A DNA stretch of 64,000 nucleotides, taken from assembly GCA_017427415.1 (NCBI GenBank), contig JAFRSU010000053.1, positions 1 through 64,000 of the forward strand. Reading direction: 5' to 3'. Made by a program: the position numbers and the translations under genes. Source of the DNA: Lachnospiraceae bacterium (GTDB lineage Bacteria > Bacillota > Clostridia > Lachnospirales > Lachnospiraceae). Numbering within the stretch: the stretch's first letter is position 1; each line of letters begins with the position of its first letter. Below are positions 16,971 to 25,325 of this stretch, in pieces. The notes beneath the pieces were generated by a model that saw only the letters and a list, made by a program, of their open reading frames with translations, was not told the origin of the DNA and searched no databases.

Positions 16971-17032
16971 CCACCTCATCCGGCCTCACTTTGTTCAGCC
17001 ACCTTCCCTTAAAGGGGAAGGCTTTTTTTGTT
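16971..17032 (+). terminator. serS terminator within a dispersed CCTTCCC...GGGGAAGG element
   Basis: CCTTCCC (17002-17008) and GGGGAAGG (17014-17021) form the stem, followed by seven T. The preceding ACCACCTCATCCGGCCTCAC stretch resembles a common Firmicute intergenic repeat; that resemblance is from memory. Confidence 0.7.
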
Positions 17033-17055
17033 TACAAAAATGTCACGCTTTAAGT

Positions 17056-17084
17056 TTGACAAAGAAATACCAATATGCTATAAT
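17056..17084 (+). promoter_or_regulatory. perfect-consensus promoter for the GT2/chain-length operon
   Basis: TTGACA (17056-17061), 17 bp and TATAAT (17079-17084) match the consensus fully. The three following genes are tightly spaced. Confidence 0.75.
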
Positions 17085-17135
17085 TCTTTTGATTGTGTAG
17101 TTTTTCGTGCAAATATTTAAGGGATGGATGTGCAT

Positions 17136-18089
17136 ATGAAGATCAATGTTTTGTTATATTCATTCAACGGTGTGGACTATCTTGGAGAGCAGCTCCAGAG
17201 TATCTTAAAGCAGGATATCACGGATAAGGCCGAGATAAAGATATCGGTCTTTGATGACGGCTCCACAGACAGGACGAGGGATATCCTTGAAAGATATCAT
17301 AACGAAGGAAGACTCGACTTTATTGAGGGAAACGGCGTCGGTAAGACCAAGGGCTTCTGGGAGCTCATGAAAAAGGCGGAGGATGCTGACTTCTTTGCTT
17401 TTTCGGAGCAGGATGACGTATGGTTCCATGAGAAGCTTTCAAGAGCTGTAAAGTATCTTGAGACACAGGCAATCTTAGACGGCGAAGAGACGGAAGTGGC
17501 AGACGGACCGCTTCTTTATGTAAGCGACTATACGGTCACCAATGCCAAGTTAAAGCCCATACGTTTTAACCGCAGCAAGACCTGCAAGTACAGTGATGTG
17601 GAACATAATCTTCTCTACAGCTCTTCTCCCGGATGCACATTTGTTTTCAATAATGCCGCCAGACAGAAGATGATCAGGTATGATGTGAATGCATTTTATG
17701 CCGATATGTATGACGACTTAGCCAAAAAGATCATCAACCTTACAGGAAAAGTCGTAATAGACAGGGTACCGACAGTCTATATGAGAAAGAATAAGGGTGA
17801 TAAGTTCGGTATCGAGTATTACGGAGGCTTTATCGGAGCCGTAAAGCTATATAAAGAACTGTACTTCGGAAAGACCTTTAATGCTAAGAGCGAGACCGCT
17901 AAAGCGTTAGAAATCGTATTTGCGGAAGATATCACGGATGATTCGCGCAAAAAAGAGGCCTTAAAGCAGGTCGGAGGATACAGGGACGATCAGGTTAACC
18001 GCGAGAGATTGCTTCAAAATTCCAGATTCGTGGTCGGGGATTATCATGATAAATGGTTAGCGGCAGCCATCAAGAAAAACAGATTATAA
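17136..18089 (+). CDS. family 2 glycosyltransferase (rhamnosyltransferase-like)
   Basis: This GT-A fold enzyme is predicted to add a sugar to the growing lipid-linked repeat unit on the cytoplasmic face. It starts MKINVLLYSFNG and has the nucleotide-binding motif VFDDGSTDRTRDIL near residue 40 and the metal-binding/acceptor motif FSEQDDVWFHEK near 95, typical of the GT2 group that includes rhamnosyltransferases. The length of 317 residues is normal. I prefer the ATG at 17136, about 8 nt after AAGGGATGG, over 17124, which overlaps that site. It is the first gene of an operon with the two Wzz-like genes. Confidence 0.88.
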   Translation: MKINVLLYSFNGVDYLGEQLQSILKQDITDKAEIKISVFDDGSTDRTRDILERYHNEGRLDFIEGNGVGKTKGFWELMKKAEDADFFAFSEQDDVWFHEKLSRAVKYLETQAILDGEETEVADGPLLYVSDYTVTNAKLKPIRFNRSKTCKYSDVEHNLLYSSSPGCTFVFNNAARQKMIRYDVNAFYADMYDDLAKKIINLTGKVVIDRVPTVYMRKNKGDKFGIEYYGGFIGAVKLYKELYFGKTFNAKSETAKALEIVFAEDITDDSRKKEALKQVGGYRDDQVNRERLLQNSRFVVGDYHDKWLAAAIKKNRL

Positions 18090-18108
18090 CTATCAAAAGA
18101 GGTTTTTT

Positions 18109-19638
18109 ATGACAGAATTGGACAAGAATGTTTTAAAAGAAATTGAGGAAAACCGGAAAGTCGAGGTTGTGGTAAAACGCGATGCAGCTGCGGAAGGCAC
18201 CGAGCTTGATCTCGTAAGAGTTTTCCAAAATATGGGAAAGAAGAAGAGGGTATATGCATGGCTTCTTATATGCTGTATGCTTATAGGATTTGCAGTGCCG
18301 CTGCTTAGGGCTGAACTTGCCGACCCTGTAGAGAGTGTTTCGGCTGTTATAACCTTTATCTACCCCGGTGCAAAAGAGGGCCTGGCACCCGACAGGACAC
18401 AGCTGGATGTTAATTATGTTACTTCATCTTACATCCTGCAGAGTGCTATGGACAAGACACATCTTTCTGCAAGTATCCCGGTAAATGCCCTTGAGAGAAA
18501 TATCTCATTAGAGAGGATGCTCACCGAGGAGACCAGACAGAACTTAGAGGTTGTGGAGAAGGTCATCTCCGAGGCCAATAAGGACTATGAGAAGGTACTC
18601 GACGTTGATTACAAATATGACGGAAAGTATATCGTTACTTTAAGAAACGGTTTCAGTGTCGATCCCGATGCCAGAAAAAAGACTTATCTTGACGGTTCCG
18701 AGATGGCAGCGCTTCTTAATTCCATCATAGATAATTACAATCTGTATTTCTATGATACATACCTCGGGAAGGCTCTTCCGGAAAACGATCTGGATTCTGT
18801 AGCCAATACCGATATGGACTATATCGAGCGTCTTGATGCCATGGTATCGCTGCTTAATTCACTTTCGAGATACTGTACCGATGAAACAAGAGATGATTAT
18901 CTTGAGTACAGATCTAAGACAGACGGACTGAGCTTCAAGGAGATCAATGATGTCATAAGACTTGTAAAGACCATAAATGTCGATTATCTGTATGCGTATG
19001 TTTTCTATAACAGCGTTACCAAGGATAAAAAGACCATGACTACCAAGTACGAGTATCAGATGAAGAATGCAGAACGTGATCTTGGTGTCATCAACGGAAA
19101 TATAAAGAGTGTTGCTGAGCTTATCGCAGGCTACAAGAACGATTCCATCACGATGGCAGGTTTTGACAGCTCTGAGGTACAGATGGGACACACCGTTACG
19201 GATTATTACAATGAGCTCATCATGGAGCAGGCTCAAAACTACAGCTTAAAAGAGGAACTCTCTGAAAGGATAGCTTCCTACAAGGATAAGGTGGAAGGCT
19301 TTACTTCCACATATACTTCGGCTTCACAGCGTGAGTACGTAGAAAAAGAGCTTGAGTCTTTAGTCGGCATATGCAGGAGCCTGTATGAACTGACCGAGAG
19401 ACATGCAGAAGAGATCATCGACAGTGATTCTTATAAGAGCTCATACATGACCTTTATCGAGGCACAGTATTTCGGAGATACATTCCTCAATGCATCCAAT
19501 ATCAAAAAGGCCATAATCGGTATGGTGATAGGTGCAGTGCTCGCTATAGCTGTCTGGGGCATGGATGCTCTGGCTGCGGAGTTCAGACGCGGGTCCGCTC
19601 AAAAGGAAGAAAATAAGGAAAAGGAGGCAGAGGCATGA
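18109..19638 (+). CDS. Wzz-like chain-length/copolymerase protein 1
   Basis: The 509-residue protein has one helix near the N-terminus (residues about 44-62), a large extracytoplasmic region rich in coiled coil, and one helix near the C-terminus (AIIGMVIGAVLAIAVWGMDA). This is the two-helix layout of polysaccharide copolymerases, which set polymer length. No tyrosine kinase domain or Walker motif is attached, and no separate BY-kinase gene is next to it. The final four bases overlap the start of the next gene (ATGA), so translation is coupled. The extracytoplasmic part is longer than in classic Wzz (about 300-350 residues). Assignment is by topology and context. Confidence 0.65.
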   Translation: MTELDKNVLKEIEENRKVEVVVKRDAAAEGTELDLVRVFQNMGKKKRVYAWLLICCMLIGFAVPLLRAELADPVESVSAVITFIYPGAKEGLAPDRTQLDVNYVTSSYILQSAMDKTHLSASIPVNALERNISLERMLTEETRQNLEVVEKVISEANKDYEKVLDVDYKYDGKYIVTLRNGFSVDPDARKKTYLDGSEMAALLNSIIDNYNLYFYDTYLGKALPENDLDSVANTDMDYIERLDAMVSLLNSLSRYCTDETRDDYLEYRSKTDGLSFKEINDVIRLVKTINVDYLYAYVFYNSVTKDKKTMTTKYEYQMKNAERDLGVINGNIKSVAELIAGYKNDSITMAGFDSSEVQMGHTVTDYYNELIMEQAQNYSLKEELSERIASYKDKVEGFTSTYTSASQREYVEKELESLVGICRSLYELTERHAEEIIDSDSYKSSYMTFIEAQYFGDTFLNASNIKKAIIGMVIGAVLAIAVWGMDALAAEFRRGSAQKEENKEKEAEA

Positions 19639-21068
19639 GTCAGTCAGTAAAAGATAATAAATCTGCCGTCCGCAGTGATGTAAAAACAACAAAGCCTGCC
19701 AATAAAAGAAGTGCGGCTGCTAAGAGATATCTCAGATATTTAAGTCTGATAGTTATAGCAGGTATCATCGGTGTAGTTATAGCACTTGTAAAATATTTCG
19801 GACCTGATAAGATCAAGAGAAATTCATCTGTTACGATACAGTTTACCTATGACGGTGCAGCCAAGAACCAGACACCTACCGGAGAGAAGTTCTCCATCGA
19901 CGGTATAAAGAGCGACCAGGTGTTAAATGATGCGATCGCATCGGTAGGTCTTGCATCAAAGTATACGGCCGATGCTTTAAGGTCGAGTATAGTGGTAAAA
20001 GGACAGTATCCTGCAGATGTTATCGATAAGATCAAGGATTTCAACTCCCTTTACAATTTCGGGGAGAGCCGAGATGTCTCGATCAATAACTATTATCCTA
20101 CGACATACAGTATCGTTCTTTATGATGATTTCGATCCGTCCGTATCAAGCTCCGATATGGAGAAGCTGATTAAAGCCATCGGCGAGACCTACAGAAATTA
20201 CTTTATAAACAACTATATTTATTCCTTCAATCCTGAGAAGATCCAGGAGATGCTGGTGCTTGACAATTATGATTTTGCCTACCGTATCAGGATCATCAAG
20301 CTGCATCTGCAGGAGATAAAGAATTACGCTTCCGAGATGTATGAGAAGGATAAGGCATTCAGGAGCGGTTCACAGAGCTTTAACGATATCGTGATAAAGT
20401 GCAGGAACTTAGAGAATGATGCCATCGGCAATATCGAAGCGGCAGTCATGACAGATGTGCTTTCGGTATCTGCTGCAAGGCTCCGTAACCAGTATGAGTA
20501 TGAGATAAAGATCTTGGAGAATGAGAAAGCTCATAAGAACGCCAATCTTGAAGAACTTGACGGCCTGATCGGTTCATACGAGCTTGACGGCATCATGTAT
20601 TTAGGTTCGGGCGATGCCATGGTAAAGGTTGAAAGGAATTCAAAAGAGACCTATGAAAAGCTTGTAGATATGAAGAAGGAGCTTACCGAGAGGATAGTGG
20701 AGATAGACTCCGAGATAGAGAAATATAAGTCCTTCATCACTGACATGGATGCGGCAAGCCTTTCTACAGAGGCCAAGAAAACGCTTGTCAGCGGCCAGAT
20801 ACAGAATGCATATGATAAGACCGTTGAGATCGAGAAGCTTTTCTCGGATATGATCGCAGATTACAATGCTACACTTGTAGCTGAGGAATCGGTAAATGTT
20901 AAAGAGAACCGTTTTGTAAGCGGTAAGATTTTCTCTACAGGATTTATCGCAATGGCCGTAAAATGTGCCGCACCCTTATGTATCATTGTTATGATCATCT
21001 GCTCCTTCCATGCATTCCTGGTTGAGAGAAAGAAGTATGCAAAACGCAATCAAGAGGTTTCTGCCTGA
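19635..21068 (+). CDS. Wzz-like chain-length/copolymerase protein 2 (paralog)
   Basis: The 477 residues have the same topology as the gene before: a Lys-rich N-terminus, a helix (LIVIAGIIGVVIALVKYF), a long helical ectodomain and a terminal helix (KCAAPLCIIVMIICSFHAFL) with a basic tail. Weak but recognisable similarity runs through the region after the first helix (a beta strand of the form SVTIQFTYDGAAKNQTP against SAVITFIYPGAKEGLAP). Two paired membrane-anchored ectodomain proteins may form a hetero-oligomer. The start overlaps the previous stop by 4 bp. Confidence 0.65.
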   Translation: MSQSVKDNKSAVRSDVKTTKPANKRSAAAKRYLRYLSLIVIAGIIGVVIALVKYFGPDKIKRNSSVTIQFTYDGAAKNQTPTGEKFSIDGIKSDQVLNDAIASVGLASKYTADALRSSIVVKGQYPADVIDKIKDFNSLYNFGESRDVSINNYYPTTYSIVLYDDFDPSVSSSDMEKLIKAIGETYRNYFINNYIYSFNPEKIQEMLVLDNYDFAYRIRIIKLHLQEIKNYASEMYEKDKAFRSGSQSFNDIVIKCRNLENDAIGNIEAAVMTDVLSVSAARLRNQYEYEIKILENEKAHKNANLEELDGLIGSYELDGIMYLGSGDAMVKVERNSKETYEKLVDMKKELTERIVEIDSEIEKYKSFITDMDAASLSTEAKKTLVSGQIQNAYDKTVEIEKLFSDMIADYNATLVAEESVNVKENRFVSGKIFSTGFIAMAVKCAAPLCIIVMIICSFHAFLVERKKYAKRNQEVSA

Positions 21069-21084
21069 ATATATAATAAGTATA

Positions 21085-21231
21085 GGGGTCAGGTACCATT
21101 AAAAAAATGTAAACACTCCATGGCTTGTTATTGCAAGCAGAATCATAAAAGGGCTATGTCCGGGCAGCATACCCGTCACGAGCCCTTATTTTTGCGTTGG
21201 TTTGCAATAACAAGCCTTGGAGTTAAGTGTT
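21085..21231. repeat. nested palindromic intergenic element
   Basis: It opens with GGGGTCAGGTACCATTA (21085-21101). AACACTCCA/TGGCTTGTTATTGCAA then pairs with TTGCAATAACAAGCC/TTGGAGT...GTGTT (21202-21231), enclosing an AAGGGCT...GTCACGAGCCCTT terminator (21149-21187) shared with 49196-49280. Confidence 0.65.
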
Positions 21232-21247
21232 CATAAAAAAATTGTGG

Positions 21248-21745
21248 TTACTCGTATATACCGAATATCTGGTGTCTGTATCTTTTTAAGAGTTTAAGCA
21301 ATGCGATACCGAGTATGCTGCATGAGATGATCTCACCTATACCTACTGTAAGCATGAGGTAAGGAAGTCCGTCTTCTAAGCCGTAGCCGTATACAAGTAT
21401 GAGCGGAACAATTATGACATTCGCGATGATCGGGGGGATGCATGCACACCAGTCGGGGAGCTTTTTCCTGATGAGATATGTGCCGATGGCACCTAAAAGT
21501 GTGGCCAGACTTCCGAAGATGATGTCCAATATGATCACACCGGGGGTTAAGGTATTAGCCAGGATACATCCGAGATACAGTCCGGGGATCGCAGCCGGTG
21601 TAAAGAAGGGAAGTATGGTGAGTGCTTCTGAAAAGCGGACCTGAATTGCATAACTTGACAATCCGAGTGCCGATGCGAGTAGTGTGAACACTACATAGAG
21701 AGCTGCTATTATGGCAGCTTCGGTGATAAAACGTGTTTTTTTCAT
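21248..21745 (-). CDS. queT: QueT family ECF transporter S component (queuosine precursor uptake)
   Basis: The 165-residue protein has five or six membrane helices and the QueT pattern FITEAAIIAALYVVFTLLAS, SYAIQVRFSEALTILPFF and LGCILANTLTPGVIILDIIFG. QueT is the substrate-binding subunit of an energy-coupling factor transporter for a queuosine precursor; the energising EcfA/A'/T subunits are not in this window. A preQ1 riboswitch lies directly upstream, which independently supports the substrate. AGGAG from the riboswitch tail is the ribosome binding site. Confidence 0.92.
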   Translation of the reverse strand: MKKTRFITEAAIIAALYVVFTLLASALGLSSYAIQVRFSEALTILPFFTPAAIPGLYLGCILANTLTPGVIILDIIFGSLATLLGAIGTYLIRKKLPDWCACIPPIIANVIIVPLILVYGYGLEDGLPYLMLTVGIGEIISCSILGIALLKLLKRYRHQIFGIYE

Positions 21746-21750
21746 TTGTT

Positions 21751-21795
21751 CTCCTTTAGTTTTGTTTAACGAGAGGAAGGTCTCGAACTCTCGGT
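21751..21795 (-). promoter_or_regulatory. preQ1-I riboswitch
   Basis: Read on the minus strand, GAGAGTTCGAGACC is followed by TTCCTCTCGTTAAACAAAACTAAAGGAG. This is the GAGAG/CTCTC hairpin plus the A-rich AACAAAACTAA tail that folds back as the pseudoknot in preQ1-I riboswitches. The tail runs straight into the Shine-Dalgarno sequence of queT, so ligand binding should block translation. Confidence 0.85.
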
Positions 21796-21820
21796 CAGAC
21801 TATTCTGACGCGCAACGACT

Positions 21821-21848
21821 ATTATATCCGGAAAAAAATAATTGTCAA
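21821..21848 (-). promoter_or_regulatory. consensus promoter for queT
   Basis: On the minus strand TTGACA (21848-21843), 16 bp and TATAAT (21826-21821) lead into the preQ1 leader. Confidence 0.72.
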
Positions 21849-21933
21849 GTATAAATGATGATACCGCTGTTCAGATAAGCAGAGTATGTCTTTAGTCCTG
21901 TTATATGAGAGGTAAGGTACGGAAAATATCAAC

Positions 21934-21962
21934 TTGCCAAAATGGTCAGGATGTGGTATCAT
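21934..21962 (+). promoter_or_regulatory. sigma-A promoter for the dehydratase gene
   Basis: TTGCCA (21934-21939), 17 bp and TATCAT (21957-21962) precede a short TTGCGG/CCGCAA hairpin and the start codon at 22035. Confidence 0.55.
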
Positions 21963-22034
21963 ACAGATAATTATGGACTTTTATGACTATCTGTTATTGA
22001 TTGCGGTTGAGGCTTCCGCAATGGAGGACTATAA

Positions 22035-24233
22035 ATGAAGGCGCTTAGAAAAGTATTTTTGGTTTTTTTGGATATATGCTCCGTCCTGGCAGCGGCAGGT
22101 TTGGGTCTGCTGCTCAGGTTTGACTTAAACATCGAGGCTATCCAGAAGCCTTATGACGAGCATCTGTGGAAAATGCTCCCATTTTTGGTAGCGGCTACGC
22201 TTCTCGTATACTGGCTGTTCAGACTTTACGACAGTATCTGGAACTACGTGAGCGTAAGCGAGCTGGAGAGGATCGTAGTAGCGGCATTTATCGTATCGAT
22301 ACTTAATGTCGGTATCAGCTATGTGCTGAACTTAGAGCTCCACCAGACCAGCTGGTACATGCCCCGAAGCTTTTACTTTATCTTCAGTTTCCTGCTGATA
22401 TCGTTTACATGCATCACCCGATTCGGATATCGTGCTATACGTATCATAGTGAGAAAGCACAGGGATAAAAAAATCGGTGCCAATGTCATGGTAGTCGGTG
22501 CCGGTGAGGCCGGCAATATGCTTATAAAAGAGATCATGGCAAGTGATTTCCTTCATAAGAATATTTGCTGTGTTATAGATGATTCCAATAAAAAGGTCGG
22601 AAGCTTTATCCAGGGTGTTAAGATCGTCGGCAACCGTGATGCCATCGAGAGCATGGTTGAAAAATACCGGATAAAGGAGATCATCGTAGCCATACCTTCA
22701 GCTGACAAGAAGGAGCTCTCATCTATAGTAAATATCTGCCAGAAGACAGGATGCCATGTAAAGATCCTGCCCGGCATCTGTGAGATAGTAAACGAAGAGG
22801 GCAAGCTCGGACAATTGCGTGATGTCCAGGTAGAGGACTTACTCGGACGTGACCCGATAGTGGTAGACCTTGATTCCATCATGGGCTATGTTACGGGACG
22901 TGTAGTTATGGTTACGGGCGGCGGCGGATCCATCGGAAGTGAGCTTTGCCGTCAGCTGGCTGATCACGGCGTAAAACAGCTTATCATCGTCGATATCTAT
23001 GAGAACAATGCTTATGCCATCCAGCAGGAGCTTATCATGAAATATCCCGATCTTGACCTTGTAGTGCTTATTGCTTCTGTACGTAATACCAACAGATTAA
23101 AGTCGATATTTGAAGCTTACAAGCCCGAGATCGTATATCATGCTGCAGCACATAAGCATGTGCCTTTGATGGAGGTATCTCCCAACGAGGCGATCAAGAA
23201 TAATGTATTCGGTACCTTAAAGACCGTTAAGGCTGCCGATGCGGCAGGTGTAGAGAAGTTCGTACTTATATCTACGGATAAGGCCGTTAACCCCACAAAT
23301 ATCATGGGTGCTTCGAAGCGTATCTGTGAGATGATAGTTCAGACCTATAATAAAAAATCAAAGACTGATTTTGTGGCAGTAAGATTTGGTAACGTACTTG
23401 GCAGCAACGGAAGTGTTATCCCGCTCTTTAAGAAGCAGATCGAAGCGGGCGGCCCTGTTACCGTTACCCATCCCGATATCATCCGTTACTTCATGACCAT
23501 CCCCGAGGCGGTATCCCTGGTACTCCAGGCGGGTGCTTTTGCCAAGGGCGGCGAGATATTCGTGCTGGATATGGGTGAGCCGGTAAAGATCCTCGACTTA
23601 GCGGAAAATCTTATCCGTATGTCGGGCTTTGTGCCTTATCAGGATATCGATATCAAGTTCAGCGGACTTCGTCCCGGTGAGAAGTTATATGAGGAACTCC
23701 TTATGGATGAAGAAGGCTTACAGGATACTGAGAATAAGCTCATCCACATCGGAAAGCCCATCAAGCTTGATGAGGAGAAGTTCTTAAAGGATCTCGACAA
23801 CCTCTATATGGCCTGTCTTGATGAGCCCAATCCTGCAACCGTACGTAAGCTTGTCGGTGACATAGTACCTACCTACAAGCCTAAGAATCCTGTGGACGGA
23901 GTAGGTTCAAAAGATAAAAAGGATAAGCGCAGAGAAAAAGAGGAAGTAAAGACTGAAATCAAGGTGGAGACCAAGACTGAAGTCAAGGATGAGGTCAAGA
24001 CTGAGACTAAGGCGGATGATGTCAAAGAAGATATCAAAGACAAGGCTTTAGAAAAGACCGAGGAAACGGTCAAAGCAGCAGAAAAATCTGAAGAAACGGT
24101 AAAAGAGACAATAGCAGTAGCCGAGAAAACAGTTGATACTGCCTTAAATGATACCGCAAAAACTGCGGCAGATACTGACAGTGTCATAGATGCCGTAAAA
24201 AAGGCAAATGCTGCTCTTCATGCGGCTGATTGA
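22035..24233 (+). CDS. PglF/CapD-type membrane nucleotide-sugar 4,6-dehydratase with a Lys/Glu-rich C-terminal tail
   Basis: Four N-terminal helices (residues about 10-125) are followed by a CoA_binding_3-like Rossmann unit (VMVVGAGEAGNMLIKEI) and the SDR catalytic domain with the NAD loop VMVTGGGGSIGSELCRQL near residue 290 and the STDKAVNPTNIMGASKR site, where Met replaces the usual Tyr, as in UDP-GlcNAc C4,6-dehydratases. It should make a 4-keto-6-deoxy sugar for surface glycans. Residues about 620-732 are a repetitive Lys/Glu/Thr/Ala tail (units such as KTEVKDEVKTET) not usual in the family. GGAGGAC precedes the ATG. Confidence 0.88.
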   Translation: MKALRKVFLVFLDICSVLAAAGLGLLLRFDLNIEAIQKPYDEHLWKMLPFLVAATLLVYWLFRLYDSIWNYVSVSELERIVVAAFIVSILNVGISYVLNLELHQTSWYMPRSFYFIFSFLLISFTCITRFGYRAIRIIVRKHRDKKIGANVMVVGAGEAGNMLIKEIMASDFLHKNICCVIDDSNKKVGSFIQGVKIVGNRDAIESMVEKYRIKEIIVAIPSADKKELSSIVNICQKTGCHVKILPGICEIVNEEGKLGQLRDVQVEDLLGRDPIVVDLDSIMGYVTGRVVMVTGGGGSIGSELCRQLADHGVKQLIIVDIYENNAYAIQQELIMKYPDLDLVVLIASVRNTNRLKSIFEAYKPEIVYHAAAHKHVPLMEVSPNEAIKNNVFGTLKTVKAADAAGVEKFVLISTDKAVNPTNIMGASKRICEMIVQTYNKKSKTDFVAVRFGNVLGSNGSVIPLFKKQIEAGGPVTVTHPDIIRYFMTIPEAVSLVLQAGAFAKGGEIFVLDMGEPVKILDLAENLIRMSGFVPYQDIDIKFSGLRPGEKLYEELLMDEEGLQDTENKLIHIGKPIKLDEEKFLKDLDNLYMACLDEPNPATVRKLVGDIVPTYKPKNPVDGVGSKDKKDKRREKEEVKTEIKVETKTEVKDEVKTETKADDVKEDIKDKALEKTEETVKAAEKSEETVKETIAVAEKTVDTALNDTAKTAADTDSVIDAVKKANAALHAAD

Positions 24234-24273
24234 CCGGGGTATTTAAAAAGTTAAAAAGACAATGATAAAACAT

Positions 24274-24302
24274 TGAGGACATAGCTATCTGCCATGTCCT
24301 CA
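24274..24302 (+). terminator. hairpin between the dehydratase gene and rfbD
   Basis: TGAGGACAT (24274-24282) pairs perfectly with ATGTCCTCA (24294-24302), followed by TTACACTAATTTT. It is a weak terminator or an attenuator before rfbD, which has its own AAGGAG site. Confidence 0.5.
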
Positions 24303-24330
24303 TTACACTAATTTTAAGGAGTTTATTTCT

Positions 24331-25239
24331 ATGAAGGTTTTTGTGACCGGAGTAAACGGACAGTTAGGCTACGAGGTGGTAAAGGAGCTGTCAAAAAGAG
24401 GATACGAATGTGTAGGAAGCGATATCGCCGATACCTTTTGCAGGCCTGATGAGCAGATAGAGGGTTTCAGCTATGCGAAACTGGATATCACAGACGGAGC
24501 AGCAACAGACGAGCTGATATGCGGGTTAAATCCCGATGCCGTCATCCATCCTGCGGGCTGGACTGCCGTTGACGCGGCTGAAGACCCGGAGAACAGGGAA
24601 ATGGTGTTTAAGGTTAACGAACACGGTACCGGAAATATTGCGGCAGCCTGCAAGAAAACAGGCAGCAAAATGCTCTATATAAGTACAGACTATGTATTTG
24701 ACGGAAGCGGAGATAAGCCCTGGGATCCGGATTACAAAGGTTTTCATCCTTTGTCTGTATACGGAGCGGCAAAGCTTGCCGGAGAAAAGGCAGTGGAGAG
24801 CCGTATCGACAACTTCTTTGTTGTGAGGATATCATGGGCTTTCGCAATCAACGGAAATAATTTCGTACGTACCATGCTTAATATTGCACAGAAGCATGAT
24901 ACCGTGCGTGTGGTAAACGACCAGATAGGTACGCCCACATACATGCATGACCTGGCACGGCTTCTTGTTGATATGGTAGAGACCGATAAGTACGGTTATT
25001 ATCATGCATCAAATGAGGGCGGTTATATAAGCTGGTACGATTTTACAAAAGAGATATACAGACAGGCCGGACTGAATGTGAATGTAATCCCCGTAACTAC
25101 CGAGGAATACGGGCATTCAAAGGCAGCCCGTCCTAAGAACAGCAGGCTTGATAAGAGCAAGCTTGTAAGAAACGGTTTTACGCCGCTTCCTGACTGGAAG
25201 GATGCACTGGCAAGGTTTTTAGCGGAGGTTAAAAGGTAA
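24331..25239 (+). CDS. rfbD: dTDP-4-dehydrorhamnose reductase
   Basis: RfbD/RmlD makes dTDP-L-rhamnose by reducing dTDP-4-dehydrorhamnose, the last step of the pathway. The 302-residue SDR protein has the NAD(P) loop [17 protein letters not shown] at the N-terminus, [14 protein letters not shown] near residue 112 and the catalytic YGAAKLAGE near 145. It is followed by rfbA, but rfbB and rfbC are not in this window, so the pathway is split. AAGGAG precedes the ATG. Confidence 0.94.
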   Translation: MKVFVTGVNGQLGYEVVKELSKRGYECVGSDIADTFCRPDEQIEGFSYAKLDITDGAATDELICGLNPDAVIHPAGWTAVDAAEDPENREMVFKVNEHGTGNIAAACKKTGSKMLYISTDYVFDGSGDKPWDPDYKGFHPLSVYGAAKLAGEKAVESRIDNFFVVRISWAFAINGNNFVRTMLNIAQKHDTVRVVNDQIGTPTYMHDLARLLVDMVETDKYGYYHASNEGGYISWYDFTKEIYRQAGLNVNVIPVTTEEYGHSKAARPKNSRLDKSKLVRNGFTPLPDWKDALARFLAEVKR

Positions 25240-25240
25240 A

Positions 25241-25325
25241 GTTTGAAAGATCCTTTCAAACTTTCATCGGTGTCGCGGCAGGCACGTCACCGATGTGTAA
25301 CCATGCCTGCGGCAAGGTACGATAT
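25241..25325 (+). ncRNA. candidate structured cis-regulatory RNA, copy 2 (before rfbA)
   Basis: Same order as copy 1. The hairpin GTTTGAAAG/CTTTCAAAC (25241-25261) is longer and differs in sequence but still pairs. Then come CATCGGTG (25265-25272) / CACCGATG (25288-25295), loop GCAGGC (25278-25283) and GCCTGC (25305-25310), with 15 nt to the ATG at 25326. The shared spacing to the start codon suggests control of translation. Confidence 0.5.
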
